Assembly (NCBI GenBank): GCA_964449285.1
Contig: CAYUZX010000045.1
Coordinates: 1-27,255, forward strand
Length of the DNA: 27,255 nt
Direction of reading: 5' to 3'
Source: QYOJ01 sp964449285
GTDB taxonomy: Bacteria; Bacteroidota; Bacteroidia; Bacteroidales; FEN-979
The position numbers were made by a program, and so were the translations under genes. The notes below the pieces were generated by a model, which had not been told where the DNA came from, did not search any database, and was given only the letters and a program-made list of their open reading frames with translations. Below, piece after piece: positions 15,743-24,542 of this stretch (position 1 is the stretch's first letter; each line of letters begins with the position of its first letter).

Positions 15743-15872
15743 AAAAATTATTTATTTTTATTCTAAATAAATTATATGAAAACTTTTGGACGCTATTAAT
15801 TGGCCGAATGAAGTACAAGGTGATCCAAAGGATGTCCGACAAAGGATACAAGAAGAAAGAAATTGGCGGATG

Positions 15873-17675
15873 TCAAAAGCCGCTGGTTTGTAACTTTTCT
15901 TTCAACTTGTCAGCAGTGATGACAAATGCTTTTTTCCCGGCTTTTGAAAAATCGCTTCCACCTCCTTTGACCTGATCGATATGAGTTTTAAATACTTCGT
16001 CCCCTGAAGCCTGCTCGACGATCGAGAGGTTGGCATCAACAAATGAGAAATAGATGCCATTATACACATTACCGGTAGTTGTGGAGGCTTCAACATGAAT
16101 CGTATAATCGGCATCGTCAGGGATGCCAGTAAAATAATATCCTTTGTCGGAAAAATATTGTTTTATCACAGGCTCAATCGTTTTTATCTCCAATGGGTAT
16201 CTGCCAAGAATCTCATTGCTTATAAGATAAATGAGCTGGTGTTCCATAGTGATCTGGAAGGAGGCCGGAAGAATAGTGTTTTGTTGGTTAACAAGAGCAT
16301 AGAAGGCTGTATTTGTGTCAAGGTCAGCAAAGGTGGCAATATCAACAAGGGCATCGATTTCAACAATGGGCGAGCTGGCTTGAATTCCAGGCAGGAATCC
16401 TTGTGCCACGCCCTGCTCATTACTATTCCCATGGCAAAGCACTTTCCCAGTCTGTTTTAAAACAAATTTAACTGGCACATTCGATAAGGGTTTCAGAGCG
16501 CTATTTTCCATAACCATCACCTGTACTTCAAGCGGGGAAGAACTTGCTTTGCCTCGTTTTTCAGTTTGGCTGGCATTGATTGCTTTAAGTTTTATCTCTT
16601 TCAATAAGTTAATCTTTTCCATTTGAGAAGGGACATAGCTAATTTTTTCACCCTTAAGCCAAACGATAGGAATGGTCCCCTGTGAGACTGCTTGTATCTC
16701 TCCATGCCTGGTTGCACGCGCTTGAATTCTTAGGTTATCACCTTCCTGCCAGTAATTTCCTCCCACAACAAAGCCGTTTTCGGTAGATGTTGAAATATCT
16801 TTAATGGTATACTTTCCGGCTTTTACCAACGCATCTGAAAGGTCATCTTGCCACTTGGAACTGAATGAGCTGCTGAGATCAGTATTTTCATACGAAAAAG
16901 GGCTAAGAGATATCCAACTGTCAATCTCCTTTATTTGAACAAACAAGCCATACGCAACGAAATACGCTGCTTCACTCATATTAAGCTCTTTCGATTGTTG
17001 GAGTGCATGGATCTCTTTATTGAGTTCTCGCCTGATATTCATGACTGCTCCCATATCCTGATCTACCATCATCTTTTTATTCAGGGCAATTAGCAGCATC
17101 TGTGCCTCCTCAATCTGGGATAACAACGGCATCCCTTCATAGAAACTCCGTAATGCATTTTCTTTATCGCCAGTATCGAGATATTCTCTGCCTTCTTGTT
17201 GCTTTTCCTTCAGCGTTATGAGGTTAGAGCTAATCAAATTCTTATAGTAAAAAACGAGCTCTTTTATATTTACATATACCAGGGCATAAACCTGGTTGTT
17301 CTTCTTATCGTAATATCGCGCTGATCTCAAACCGTTGATCTTTGCTTTTGAAATAGATACGGTTTTTGAGAGAAATTCCTCGTTTGATTTTCCATTGACG
17401 TTGGATGCAACATATTCATTATTGGTTTCAATACTGACGATGATGCTTTGAAGTACTTTCTCTTTCGCCAGGGCTTCATAGCTATTCATCAACTTTTCCG
17501 GATCTTCGTTCTTTGTATTGGAACCGGATACAAAACCAACAAGAAATTCTGATTCAGGATATTTCAATTGTCGTTGTTGATAATCCACCCATCCTGGCTG
17601 TTGTGCCTTGATGTTTGAAATGGATAAACCAGTAATTATCGAAAATAGAAGAGCGATTCTGGTGAGTACGTTCAT
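15873..17675 (-). CDS. Exported multidomain protein with LPP20-like N-terminus
   Basis: The 600-residue product begins with a signal peptide that appears to be cleaved after ISNIKA (residue 24). Residues 25-150 (FLVGFVSGSN, then AKEKVLQSIIVSIETN, then VYALVYVNIKELVFYY) have the pattern of LPP20/FlgP-type domains. A helical stretch follows at about 150-250. Around residues 280-365 lies a beta-rich part (FVVGGNYWQEGDNLRIQARA) like those in CsgG/FlgO/LpoB-type proteins. Around 385-455 there is an Ig-like segment (LSNVPVKFVLKQTGKVLCHG). The last 110 residues (DYTIHVEASTTTGN, then VKGGGSDFSKAGKKAFV) resemble another such envelope domain. The domain calls rest on visible patterns only. It is 18 bp downstream of the CsgG-like gene, so the two form an operon and probably a complex in the outer membrane or periplasm. 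Confidence 0.72.
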   Translation of the reverse strand: MNVLTRIALLFSIITGLSISNIKAQQPGWVDYQQRQLKYPESEFLVGFVSGSNTKNEDPEKLMNSYEALAKEKVLQSIIVSIETNNEYVASNVNGKSNEEFLSKTVSISKAKINGLRSARYYDKKNNQVYALVYVNIKELVFYYKNLISSNLITLKEKQQEGREYLDTGDKENALRSFYEGMPLLSQIEEAQMLLIALNKKMMVDQDMGAVMNIRRELNKEIHALQQSKELNMSEAAYFVAYGLFVQIKEIDSWISLSPFSYENTDLSSSFSSKWQDDLSDALVKAGKYTIKDISTSTENGFVVGGNYWQEGDNLRIQARATRHGEIQAVSQGTIPIVWLKGEKISYVPSQMEKINLLKEIKLKAINASQTEKRGKASSSPLEVQVMVMENSALKPLSNVPVKFVLKQTGKVLCHGNSNEQGVAQGFLPGIQASSPIVEIDALVDIATFADLDTNTAFYALVNQQNTILPASFQITMEHQLIYLISNEILGRYPLEIKTIEPVIKQYFSDKGYYFTGIPDDADYTIHVEASTTTGNVYNGIYFSFVDANLSIVEQASGDEVFKTHIDQVKGGGSDFSKAGKKAFVITADKLKEKLQTSGF

Positions 17676-17693
17676 GCCAGTTTGATTAACTGA

Positions 17694-18974
17694 TTACTTG
17701 ATATCTGATTTGTGGACAAAGCCCATTTGGCTGCCCCTGAGCTGGACTTTGATAAAGTTTCCACTCTGCTCGATCGTTTTCAACTCTATTCCTCCTGGAA
17801 TTTTCGCAATAACTTCAGAGTCCTTGTCAGGTAATTCATAGACCATGACTCTGTCGGCGCTGCTGCCTTTCATCTGCACCCGGTCAACCAGGGCATCTGA
17901 GTCTCCCTCAAAGGCGTAAGGCTGAATGGGCCTTCCTATATTATCCAGATATTCAGCCAGTTGAATACCTACTTTGGCCCGTTCAGCGGCCTTCTGATAT
18001 TTTACATTGGTGTAGTCAATTTCATATGCAATCGTGTAATATTCAAGGGCATCCTGATATGCACCTACCATTTCATAGAGCGCTCCCAGGTTATAGGCTG
18101 TTTTAGGGTTGTAAGAATCTGCTTCAAATATAGCATAGGCAATTGGGAAAGCCCTGTCAATATCTCCGTTTTGAGCGAAATCGATTGCCTCCTTGCTCTG
18201 CTCCTTGAACTCTTTCAGTTTTACCTTCTCAAAATCGTAAGTAATAAATTCGTAACCTGGCGTAAAGTAATCAGTAAACTCTCTCGCCAACTGTTTCATG
18301 CAAGACTCAGCCAACTGATCAGCCTTTTTCAGTCCCGACCGCTGATCATCGCATTTCCTGTCATAGAAGGAGGCCTGCGCATTTTTCGTTCCAACAACCT
18401 GGGCAGTCTTTACTGATACGATTTTCATCGTGCCATTGGCGGTTACGGTGCGTTTCAGGCAATTAGAACTGGTGCTTGTAGTGGTTAAACTGAGTACATT
18501 GGAGCCTTTTTCATCCACATGCGTATAGGTGATGTTCCCCATGATAATCACATCCAGTCCAAGTATCTTGCCGACCTCAGCCGCGGAGTTTTCATCCAGC
18601 GCTCCGCTTAATGAAAATCGCTGCTCGCGCAAAACTTTTTCTATCTGCTCCCGTTCAACAACCTGGTAAAAATCTGTTTTTACACCCCGCACAAATGTCT
18701 GGCCATCTTTTCCTTTTTGTAATCCCCAAAGTTGGCTCTGTCTATCATAGATCCCACGGAATTGATCCAGCAGGTCCGCCACGATATAATCGGTCATGAT
18801 TTTGTTCATTCTGGAATTGTTGGTACAGGAGAATTCTAGAACACCTATCTTTTGTATATCGTAAAACGGTTTTTCCGGAGCTTTCAGGACAAAACACTCT
18901 ACTTTTTGAGTAAAGCCAAAATGTCCGGATAAAATAACTAAAAGAAGAATAAGTGCGGTACGTAAAGAGGTCAT
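17694..18974 (-). CDS. CsgG/FlgO-like exported protein with TPR and SH3-like regions
   Basis: This 426-residue protein has a signal peptide (LILLLVILSGHFGFTQ, ending near residue 23) without a lipobox. Residues 40-200 follow the CsgG/FlgO pattern: KIGVLEFS near 42-49, the VVEREQIEKVLREQRFSLSG block near 105-124, and AAEVGKILGLDVIIMGNITY. At about 250-345 helical pairs (AFPIAYAIFEADSYNPKTAY, then AYQDALEYYTIAYEID) look like tetratricopeptide repeats. The last 60 residues (VYELPDKDSEVIAKIPGG, then FIKVQLRGSQMGFVHKSDI) resemble a bacterial SH3 domain, which often binds peptidoglycan. CsgG itself forms an outer-membrane pore, but this protein lacks the N-terminal lipid anchor, so pore formation is not implied. 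It is the first gene of a two-gene operon. Confidence 0.78.
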   Translation of the reverse strand: MTSLRTALILLLVILSGHFGFTQKVECFVLKAPEKPFYDIQKIGVLEFSCTNNSRMNKIMTDYIVADLLDQFRGIYDRQSQLWGLQKGKDGQTFVRGVKTDFYQVVEREQIEKVLREQRFSLSGALDENSAAEVGKILGLDVIIMGNITYTHVDEKGSNVLSLTTTSTSSNCLKRTVTANGTMKIVSVKTAQVVGTKNAQASFYDRKCDDQRSGLKKADQLAESCMKQLAREFTDYFTPGYEFITYDFEKVKLKEFKEQSKEAIDFAQNGDIDRAFPIAYAIFEADSYNPKTAYNLGALYEMVGAYQDALEYYTIAYEIDYTNVKYQKAAERAKVGIQLAEYLDNIGRPIQPYAFEGDSDALVDRVQMKGSSADRVMVYELPDKDSEVIAKIPGGIELKTIEQSGNFIKVQLRGSQMGFVHKSDIK

Positions 18975-19036
18975 ATAGGAGTAGTTTTAGTGAATAATGA
19001 TTTGCTACCGCAATTTAAGGGAAACCTAAGAACCTA

Positions 19037-19044
19037 CAAATATA
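19037..19044 (-). promoter_or_regulatory. Candidate -7 element for the CsgG-like operon
   Basis: The minus strand reads TATATTTG here, matching TAnnTTTG, 63 bp upstream of the CsgG-like start. TTG on the minus strand at 19065-19063 is 18 bp further upstream and could be a weak -33 element. The 295-bp gap that contains it separates divergent genes. Confidence 0.45.
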
Positions 19045-19219
19045 GTACCCATGTTTTCCTTTCAATTTATAGTGATTACAAATAATAAGGAAAATCTGGT
19101 ACATCAGCATAATGAAAATCCATCCTGTTATTCACAATAAATACAGAAAATTTTATTTATATTAATTCTAAAAACTTTCAAATCCGTCACAGGAGTGGCG
19201 TGCAGGCCAATTAATTTCT

Positions 19220-19227
19220 TAGATTTG
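19220..19227 (+). promoter_or_regulatory. Candidate -7 element for the rightward envelope operon
   Basis: TAGATTTG matches TAnnTTTG and is 42 bp before the start of the small LPP20-like gene. I see no good -33 TTTG at the expected spacing. Together with the opposing element at 19037-19044 it would drive divergent transcription from one intergenic region. Confidence 0.4.
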
Positions 19228-19269
19228 AGAAAAATATTCAATAATTATTAATCTTTAACAACAAAAAAT

Positions 19270-19911
19270 ATGAAAAAGGGCATTACGATCTTCTGTTTTC
19301 TTCTGTCGTTTTTATTTATCGCACCTTCCATTGCACAAGACACGAAAGAGATCAAGAAGGAGATTCAACAAAAAGCGCTGAAAGAAGCTCGCAAAGAGGC
19401 AAAAACACTGAGTAAGGAAGGGTTTAAAGTCAGCCCTGGCCAGAAACCGATGGACAAGCAAATTGAAGATGCCTGGATGACGAGATATCAGAAGGGCGCT
19501 GATGGATACCCCGCCTACTTTGTTGCAGATGCACGGTCCACTGGTGAGTCGCACTCTGTTGCTAAGTTACAGGCAAATGAAGTGGCCAAGATCAACCTCG
19601 TAGGGCAGATTGGGACAGAAGTAGCCGGACTTGTTGAGACAAACCTGGCCAATTCACAACTTAGTTCAGACGATGCGGTTTCAATAACGGAAACTGTTGG
19701 GACCTTTAAATCAATCATTGGATCAAAACTGGGACGTACACTTATTTTGTTCGAGGCATCAAAAAGTTTGAAAGATAATACGGAGGTATTTATCACCATT
19801 GCCTACAGCTACGAAAAGGCAATTGCCATGTCGAAAGATGTCATCCGCCAGGAGTTAAAAGAAAAAACAAAATTAAACGCTGAAGCACTTGATAAAATTC
19901 TTGACTTTTAG
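19270..19911 (+). CDS. Small exported LPP20-like protein
   Basis: The 213-residue product has a signal peptide ending in PSIAQ (about residue 23) and no lipobox cysteine. A lysine/glutamate-rich helix follows (KKEIQQKALKEARKEAKTLS), then GFKVSPGQKPMDKQIEDAWM. The core, FVADARSTGESHSVAKLQAN then EVAKINLVGQIGTEVAGLVE, is the alternating small/polar pattern of LPP20-type domains. I recall similar exported proteins with the same KEG-x-KVSPG start as common in Bacteroidota, without a known function. It begins the rightward operon, with its stop codon touching the next gene (TAG 19909-19911, ATG 19914). The shared fold type with the 600-residue protein across the divergent promoter suggests a common complex. 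Confidence 0.72.
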   Translation: MKKGITIFCFLLSFLFIAPSIAQDTKEIKKEIQQKALKEARKEAKTLSKEGFKVSPGQKPMDKQIEDAWMTRYQKGADGYPAYFVADARSTGESHSVAKLQANEVAKINLVGQIGTEVAGLVETNLANSQLSSDDAVSITETVGTFKSIIGSKLGRTLILFEASKSLKDNTEVFITIAYSYEKAIAMSKDVIRQELKEKTKLNAEALDKILDF

Positions 19912-19913
19912 TG

Positions 19914-22529
19914 ATGTTTAGAAGAATATTTACTCTGACTATTATTGGAACTGCATTCTGGGCTACCTCTTCTCTTAACGCTCAGACATTTGAAGATTTC
20001 AAAATCCAGATCCGGGAGAAGTACAATAAGTTTGAAGAGGAGACACAGCAGAAGTTCGACGACTTTGTGACACAACTAGATAAGGAGTTCGCTGCATATC
20101 TAAGTGAAAACTTTTCTCCATATAAGGTCGAAGAGAACACTTCTTATATAAAACAACCTAAACCTGTCGATCCGCCGGTTGCAGAGACTCAGGAAATTGT
20201 AATCATGGGAGATGAGATTAAATATACACCTCCCAGGAAGTCATTTACCAGCCAACAGGGCCCTATCCTGCCTGCAATCAATAAACGTGAAGCTACTGAT
20301 TTTAAAACAGTTTCTATCGATATCGATTTTTTGGGACGACACCTGAAGATTGACATGGATGAAAAGATTAAAGTGCCACCCATTGTATGTATTAATGCAG
20401 ATGAGATTAGCAACTACTGGTCAAAGCTGAGCCAAACAAACTACAACCATCTGATATACCAGTTTAGTGAGGCGAAACGGAGCCTAAACCTGAATGACTG
20501 GGCCTATTATCAGCTACTCAAATCATTTACGGAGAAGCTATACCTGGATAATGAAACGATGCAAGCCATGCTTCAGTGGTACCTGTTAACCCGCTGCAGG
20601 TACAAATCAAAAATCGGATATCAAGGGGATAAGGCATTTTTATTATTACCTGCATTGTACCCAATTTATAATAAGGAGTATCTCCATATAAATAACGTGA
20701 ACTATTACATCATGAGTGGGGGCGGAGGGAAGATTAGTACCTATGATAAGGATTTCCCGGAAACAGATATCTTGATGGATTTGCGCATTCTTAAGCCATT
20801 TACCTCACTTGATGAACCTATCGGGAAACCATTTCAGTTTTCCTGTGAAGGAACTAATTACAAATTGACTCTCGCTTACGATCCGGTCATGATTCAATTT
20901 TACCAGACCGTTCCACTATCAGATGTCACGATCTATTTCAACTCTGTTTTCAGTGATGCTGCCAAAAATTCGGTCATTAAGGCCTTCAAACCTATCCTGG
21001 AGGGTAAAACAGCTATTCAATCTGCAAATATTCTACTGAGTTTTGTGCAACAAGCATTTGAATATAAAACCGACCAGCAGAGCCAGGGCCATGAACGTTA
21101 TTTTTTTGCTGAAGAGCTGTTCTATTATCCTTTTTCTGATTGCGAGGACCGTTCAATCCTTTTTTCAAGCCTGGTGAAGACCTTGTTAAAAATTGATGTC
21201 ATTGGACTTGGATTCCCCGGGCATATGGCAACTGCAATTCACTTTGACCGGAAACAGGAAGGCGATTTTTTAAGTCTGAACGGGAAAGAGTATGTCGTTG
21301 CTGATCCTACTTATGAAGGAGCTCCCATTGGCATTCTTATGAACCAGGTCAAAGGTGAACGTGCTGAAATCATTCTGGTGGATAGCAGGGAACAGCTTTC
21401 TGAAATTAACAGTGAGATATGGCAACTCGTTAATCAGGGAGGTGGTTTCAAAGCAGATATCCTTGATGATGTAGTGATTGATAAGGATGGGAATATCTAC
21501 GTTTGTGGTTATTTTGTTGATCAGGCAATATTTGGAGATATTCAACTAAGTTCTGCAAGCAATAGCCGGGATCTCTTTATCGTTAAGTTCAACTCTAATA
21601 AGGAGACTGTTTGGGCTAAAAAAGCGATAGGAGTTGGCAATGATGTAGCTTTTAGCCTCGCAATTAGTCCATTAGGAAAACTCTTCATGTATGGCAGCCT
21701 GGAAGGCATGTTGGATTTTGGCGCATATCAGCTGATAGCCGAAAATGCTCCGGATGTATTTGTAGCTCAATATAATACTAATGGTGATCTGGTATGGGCC
21801 CAAAAGGCAGGAATTGATAAATTAGACCATACGTCTGATTTTATGTTTGCCGCGAGATTTAATGATAAAGGAGAAAAAACGATGGCAAAACTATACAGCC
21901 ATGCCGAAAACTTTGATCATTATGGTCTGACGGTTGACGATTCTGGGAATGCGATTATCACAGGTTCATTCTATGCTACTACAGGCATGAACCAGCATGA
22001 TTTTGTTAATTATGACCTGGGGAATGATTTCAACGCATTAACTGTGCTGAAGACTACAAATGATGAACTTGTCCAAAAAAATTACGAGAAAACAATTGCC
22101 GGGCTCTTTGCTGCAATGAACTTACTAAAAGCTAACACGTTAGAGTTAAAGGGAGTGCAAATTCAAGAGGTGTTTGATAAACATAACCCGGAATTTGCGG
22201 GATATGCAGGAGTTTTTTATAAGAGTTTTGGAAAAATGATGTTCATGAAAAACAATAGTGGCATCATTGTGATCAAGACAGCCTCTGAACAACCACTGAT
22301 ATTCGACAGGTTTAAGGTGAATGATAACGCGAGGATTAAAATCATCAAATATGAAAGCGGTAACGTGGAGGTGAAAATATTCTCCGGAATCTACGTTGGA
22401 TCGGCAAGCAATTGGCTGTTATTGAATTCTGTAAAACTGTTTAAGTCTAATGGAGACCTGATGCTTGATTTTGATGATGATCATACAACAAGAAAATTGA
22501 ACCTGAAGAGTGAGATATTAAAGAAGTAA
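19914..22529 (+). CDS. Secreted transglutaminase-like protein with probable SBBP-type beta-propeller
   Basis: I use the ATG at 19914 (871 residues); the GTG at 19911 overlaps the previous stop. A signal peptide ends near SLNAQ (residue 24). Residues 25-65 form an amphipathic charged helix rich in Phe (FEEETQQKFDDFVTQLDKEF). A transglutaminase-like cysteine-protease core follows, with Cys410 in FSDCEDRS, His437 in GFPGHMATAIHF and Asp464 in VADPTYEGAP, in the order and context of a Cys-His-Asp triad. From about residue 515 to 690 come repeats of the type DKDGNIYVCGYF, VWAKKAIGVGND and DDSGNAIITGSF, which look like SBBP/beta-propeller blades. The C-terminal 170 residues are unassigned. Substrate is unknown; a role in processing or cross-linking envelope proteins is inference. 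Confidence 0.75.
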   Translation: MFRRIFTLTIIGTAFWATSSLNAQTFEDFKIQIREKYNKFEEETQQKFDDFVTQLDKEFAAYLSENFSPYKVEENTSYIKQPKPVDPPVAETQEIVIMGDEIKYTPPRKSFTSQQGPILPAINKREATDFKTVSIDIDFLGRHLKIDMDEKIKVPPIVCINADEISNYWSKLSQTNYNHLIYQFSEAKRSLNLNDWAYYQLLKSFTEKLYLDNETMQAMLQWYLLTRCRYKSKIGYQGDKAFLLLPALYPIYNKEYLHINNVNYYIMSGGGGKISTYDKDFPETDILMDLRILKPFTSLDEPIGKPFQFSCEGTNYKLTLAYDPVMIQFYQTVPLSDVTIYFNSVFSDAAKNSVIKAFKPILEGKTAIQSANILLSFVQQAFEYKTDQQSQGHERYFFAEELFYYPFSDCEDRSILFSSLVKTLLKIDVIGLGFPGHMATAIHFDRKQEGDFLSLNGKEYVVADPTYEGAPIGILMNQVKGERAEIILVDSREQLSEINSEIWQLVNQGGGFKADILDDVVIDKDGNIYVCGYFVDQAIFGDIQLSSASNSRDLFIVKFNSNKETVWAKKAIGVGNDVAFSLAISPLGKLFMYGSLEGMLDFGAYQLIAENAPDVFVAQYNTNGDLVWAQKAGIDKLDHTSDFMFAARFNDKGEKTMAKLYSHAENFDHYGLTVDDSGNAIITGSFYATTGMNQHDFVNYDLGNDFNALTVLKTTNDELVQKNYEKTIAGLFAAMNLLKANTLELKGVQIQEVFDKHNPEFAGYAGVFYKSFGKMMFMKNNSGIIVIKTASEQPLIFDRFKVNDNARIKIIKYESGNVEVKIFSGIYVGSASNWLLLNSVKLFKSNGDLMLDFDDDHTTRKLNLKSEILKK

Positions 22530-22555
22530 CCCAGATCAAGGTTGAATATCTGTTT

Positions 22556-24397
22556 ATGGAAGTCTTAACAACATTGCGAAGGTTGACCACATTGTCGCTT
22601 GCTCCCCTGTTTCTGGCGGTTTCACTGATTAGTATCGCGCAGGAAGAGTTTGAGGAGGAAATTGTTGAAGAGGAAATTGTTGAGAAGTCACACATGACTT
22701 TGAAAGAGTTGTTCAAACAACTACAAGGTGATGAAAGTGAATGTTTCTTTACGGATGTTGAGTTTATTGCTGCAGAAGAGGATGACGTGTTTCTTGAAAA
22801 TAAGGAGGGGTTAATTTATATCTATACACTGAAACCGGTGAATCCCTCCCCAAAGTTTATCTATTTCAACGATTGTATCTTCAATACCGGCGTGCAGTCC
22901 CAACTTGTTTTTGAAGGGTGGGATTTTAAGAAGCTTAACATGCTTGGCTGTGAAACAGGCTCGAAACTTATTTTTTTAAATTGCACGCAGTCAGGTAACT
23001 ATCCTATTCATCTTGAAAATTGCATTCTCGGAGACGATCTGGTTTTTGACAATGAAGAGGTTGTATTGAATAGGATTGAGGTAGTCAATAGCCGTTTCGA
23101 TAAAACTTTCATAGTGAATGCTTCAATAGGAAGCTTGATCATAAACGGGTCTGTATTCAAAGGAGATCCTGTTAAATTTCAAGCTGAAGATGAAGAACTG
23201 ACTCACTATCAGCTAGCGCTGAGTGAAAAAGAATTTGGAGAACTTATTGTCAGGAATTGTAAGTTTTATAGCCAGGGGATTGCCACCCTTTTTTCTATGA
23301 ATCTCTATAAATGCTCCATTGATAAATTGGTTTTGTTAAACGATTCTATGCATAGCTTGAATTTTACCGATGCCACAATCAACAAGTCTCTGCTCATCGA
23401 TTCTATCTATGTGAGAGATTATATTGGCGTTCAAAATTTTGATTTTCCCGAATCGAACACAAATATCCCTTGGTATAATCTCTCTGGAGAGAAGCTAGCT
23501 ATTTTTTATACAGAGCAGTCCCATCTGGTTATCCCGTATCAGGCAAAAAGTGAAGACCAAATCACCAAAACACTTATGTTCAATGACCTGATAAGCGCTT
23601 ACAATAAATTTAACTCGATGTACCACGGGAGGGGAGATATCGGTTCGGCAAATGCTTCTTACGTCGAAATCAAAGATATCGAAACCCGTCGCCAGAAGTA
23701 CCTTGTTAAAACACAACCTACGCTGAATCTATATCTTAATTATAAACTCAACATCATTCTTAGGTTTTTCTCTGATTACGCCACTAACCCGGGGAAGTCC
23801 CTTATCCAGTCCTTGTGGGTGCTGGTTATTTTTTCAATCATTTATATGTTTACTTTTTCAGAATGGGATGGATTGAATTACGTGTATTTTAAACGACAAT
23901 TCATCCTATTCTCCAGATATATGAAAACCAAGAAAAGTCTGAAAGAGCTATATACAAAAGATATTGAGAAAGAGGAAAGCGATTTTTTACGATTCAAGGC
24001 CAAATACATTGATTCGGGGAAGAAACTTCCACGGATTATTCGGCTGCTTGGGAATGTCATTTTTCACATGGGGTTACTACAACTTAGGTTTACCCCTTAT
24101 GTTTACGAGAAAATTGATTTTAAGCGTAGTAAATGGGTGGAACTTTCGCCGGTTAGAAAAGCGATCCTGGGCCTGTTTGTCTTTTTACTCGTAGTTTTTT
24201 ACCTGCTTTTTATTATGGTCCTGAAGTTTATCAATGGCTTTATTCTTAGCCTGAATAGTTTTGGCTTTATCAATGTTGGCACACTCCCCGATGGGGGAAT
24301 AGCCATGTATTTTTCTGTGATTGAAAGTATTACAGGCTGGTTTCTGTTGACGATTTTTACCATCACCCTCCTGAGTCAGATCTTACAGAGCGGATAA
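22556..24397 (+). CDS. Beta-helix protein with C-terminal channel-like membrane domain
   Basis: The 613-residue protein has a signal-like N-terminus ending near ISIAQ (residue 29), then an acidic duplicated EEIVE segment. Residues about 85-340 are short repeating strands (FNDCIFNTGVQ, LIFLNCTQSGN, LENCILGDDLVFDN, VVNSRFDKTFIVN) that suggest a right-handed or pentapeptide-like beta-helix in the periplasm. A membrane helix lies at about 417-436. It is followed by a basic segment of about 100 residues and a second helix at about 536-556. The end, FGFINVGTLPDGGIAMYFSV then GWFLLTIFTITLLSQIL, has the spacing of a pore loop plus inner helix of two-helix ion channels (Ion_trans_2), but lacks a TxGYGD filter. 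It ends the rightward operon, 26 bp after the transglutaminase-like gene. Confidence 0.68.
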   Translation: MEVLTTLRRLTTLSLAPLFLAVSLISIAQEEFEEEIVEEEIVEKSHMTLKELFKQLQGDESECFFTDVEFIAAEEDDVFLENKEGLIYIYTLKPVNPSPKFIYFNDCIFNTGVQSQLVFEGWDFKKLNMLGCETGSKLIFLNCTQSGNYPIHLENCILGDDLVFDNEEVVLNRIEVVNSRFDKTFIVNASIGSLIINGSVFKGDPVKFQAEDEELTHYQLALSEKEFGELIVRNCKFYSQGIATLFSMNLYKCSIDKLVLLNDSMHSLNFTDATINKSLLIDSIYVRDYIGVQNFDFPESNTNIPWYNLSGEKLAIFYTEQSHLVIPYQAKSEDQITKTLMFNDLISAYNKFNSMYHGRGDIGSANASYVEIKDIETRRQKYLVKTQPTLNLYLNYKLNIILRFFSDYATNPGKSLIQSLWVLVIFSIIYMFTFSEWDGLNYVYFKRQFILFSRYMKTKKSLKELYTKDIEKEESDFLRFKAKYIDSGKKLPRIIRLLGNVIFHMGLLQLRFTPYVYEKIDFKRSKWVELSPVRKAILGLFVFLLVVFYLLFIMVLKFINGFILSLNSFGFINVGTLPDGGIAMYFSVIESITGWFLLTIFTITLLSQILQSG

Positions 24398-24456
24398 TCC
24401 TGGTGGTGGACGTACAACTTTATTAATGGGAGAACGCTGCAAAAGAACTTTATAGC

Positions 24457-24485
24457 TTGTAATTCAATTAATAAGCGTATCTTTG
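24457..24485 (+). promoter_or_regulatory. Promoter of the cold-shock gene
   Basis: TATCTTTG at 24478-24485 is a full match to the Bacteroidota -7 element, and TTG at 24457-24459 is 18 bp upstream as a partial -33 element. Transcription would start near 24492, giving a leader of roughly 50 bases before the start codon. Confidence 0.6.
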
Positions 24486-24516
24486 CAGCACAATTTACAT
24501 TTATATTTACATTTTT

Positions 24517-24542
24517 ACATCATTACATCACATCATTACATC
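24517..24542 (+). repeat. Two tandem 13-bp repeats abutting the cold-shock start codon
   Basis: ACATCATTACATC is present twice, at 24517-24529 and 24530-24542, with no mismatch. The ATG follows at 24543. Further TTTACAT-like copies lie at 24493-24519. The whole leader is G-poor and should be largely unstructured in RNA. Confidence 0.9.

Noticed and set aside
17961..18416. A 151-codon open frame on the plus strand
   Set aside because: It is antisense to the CsgG-like gene, with no start context or recognisable motif.
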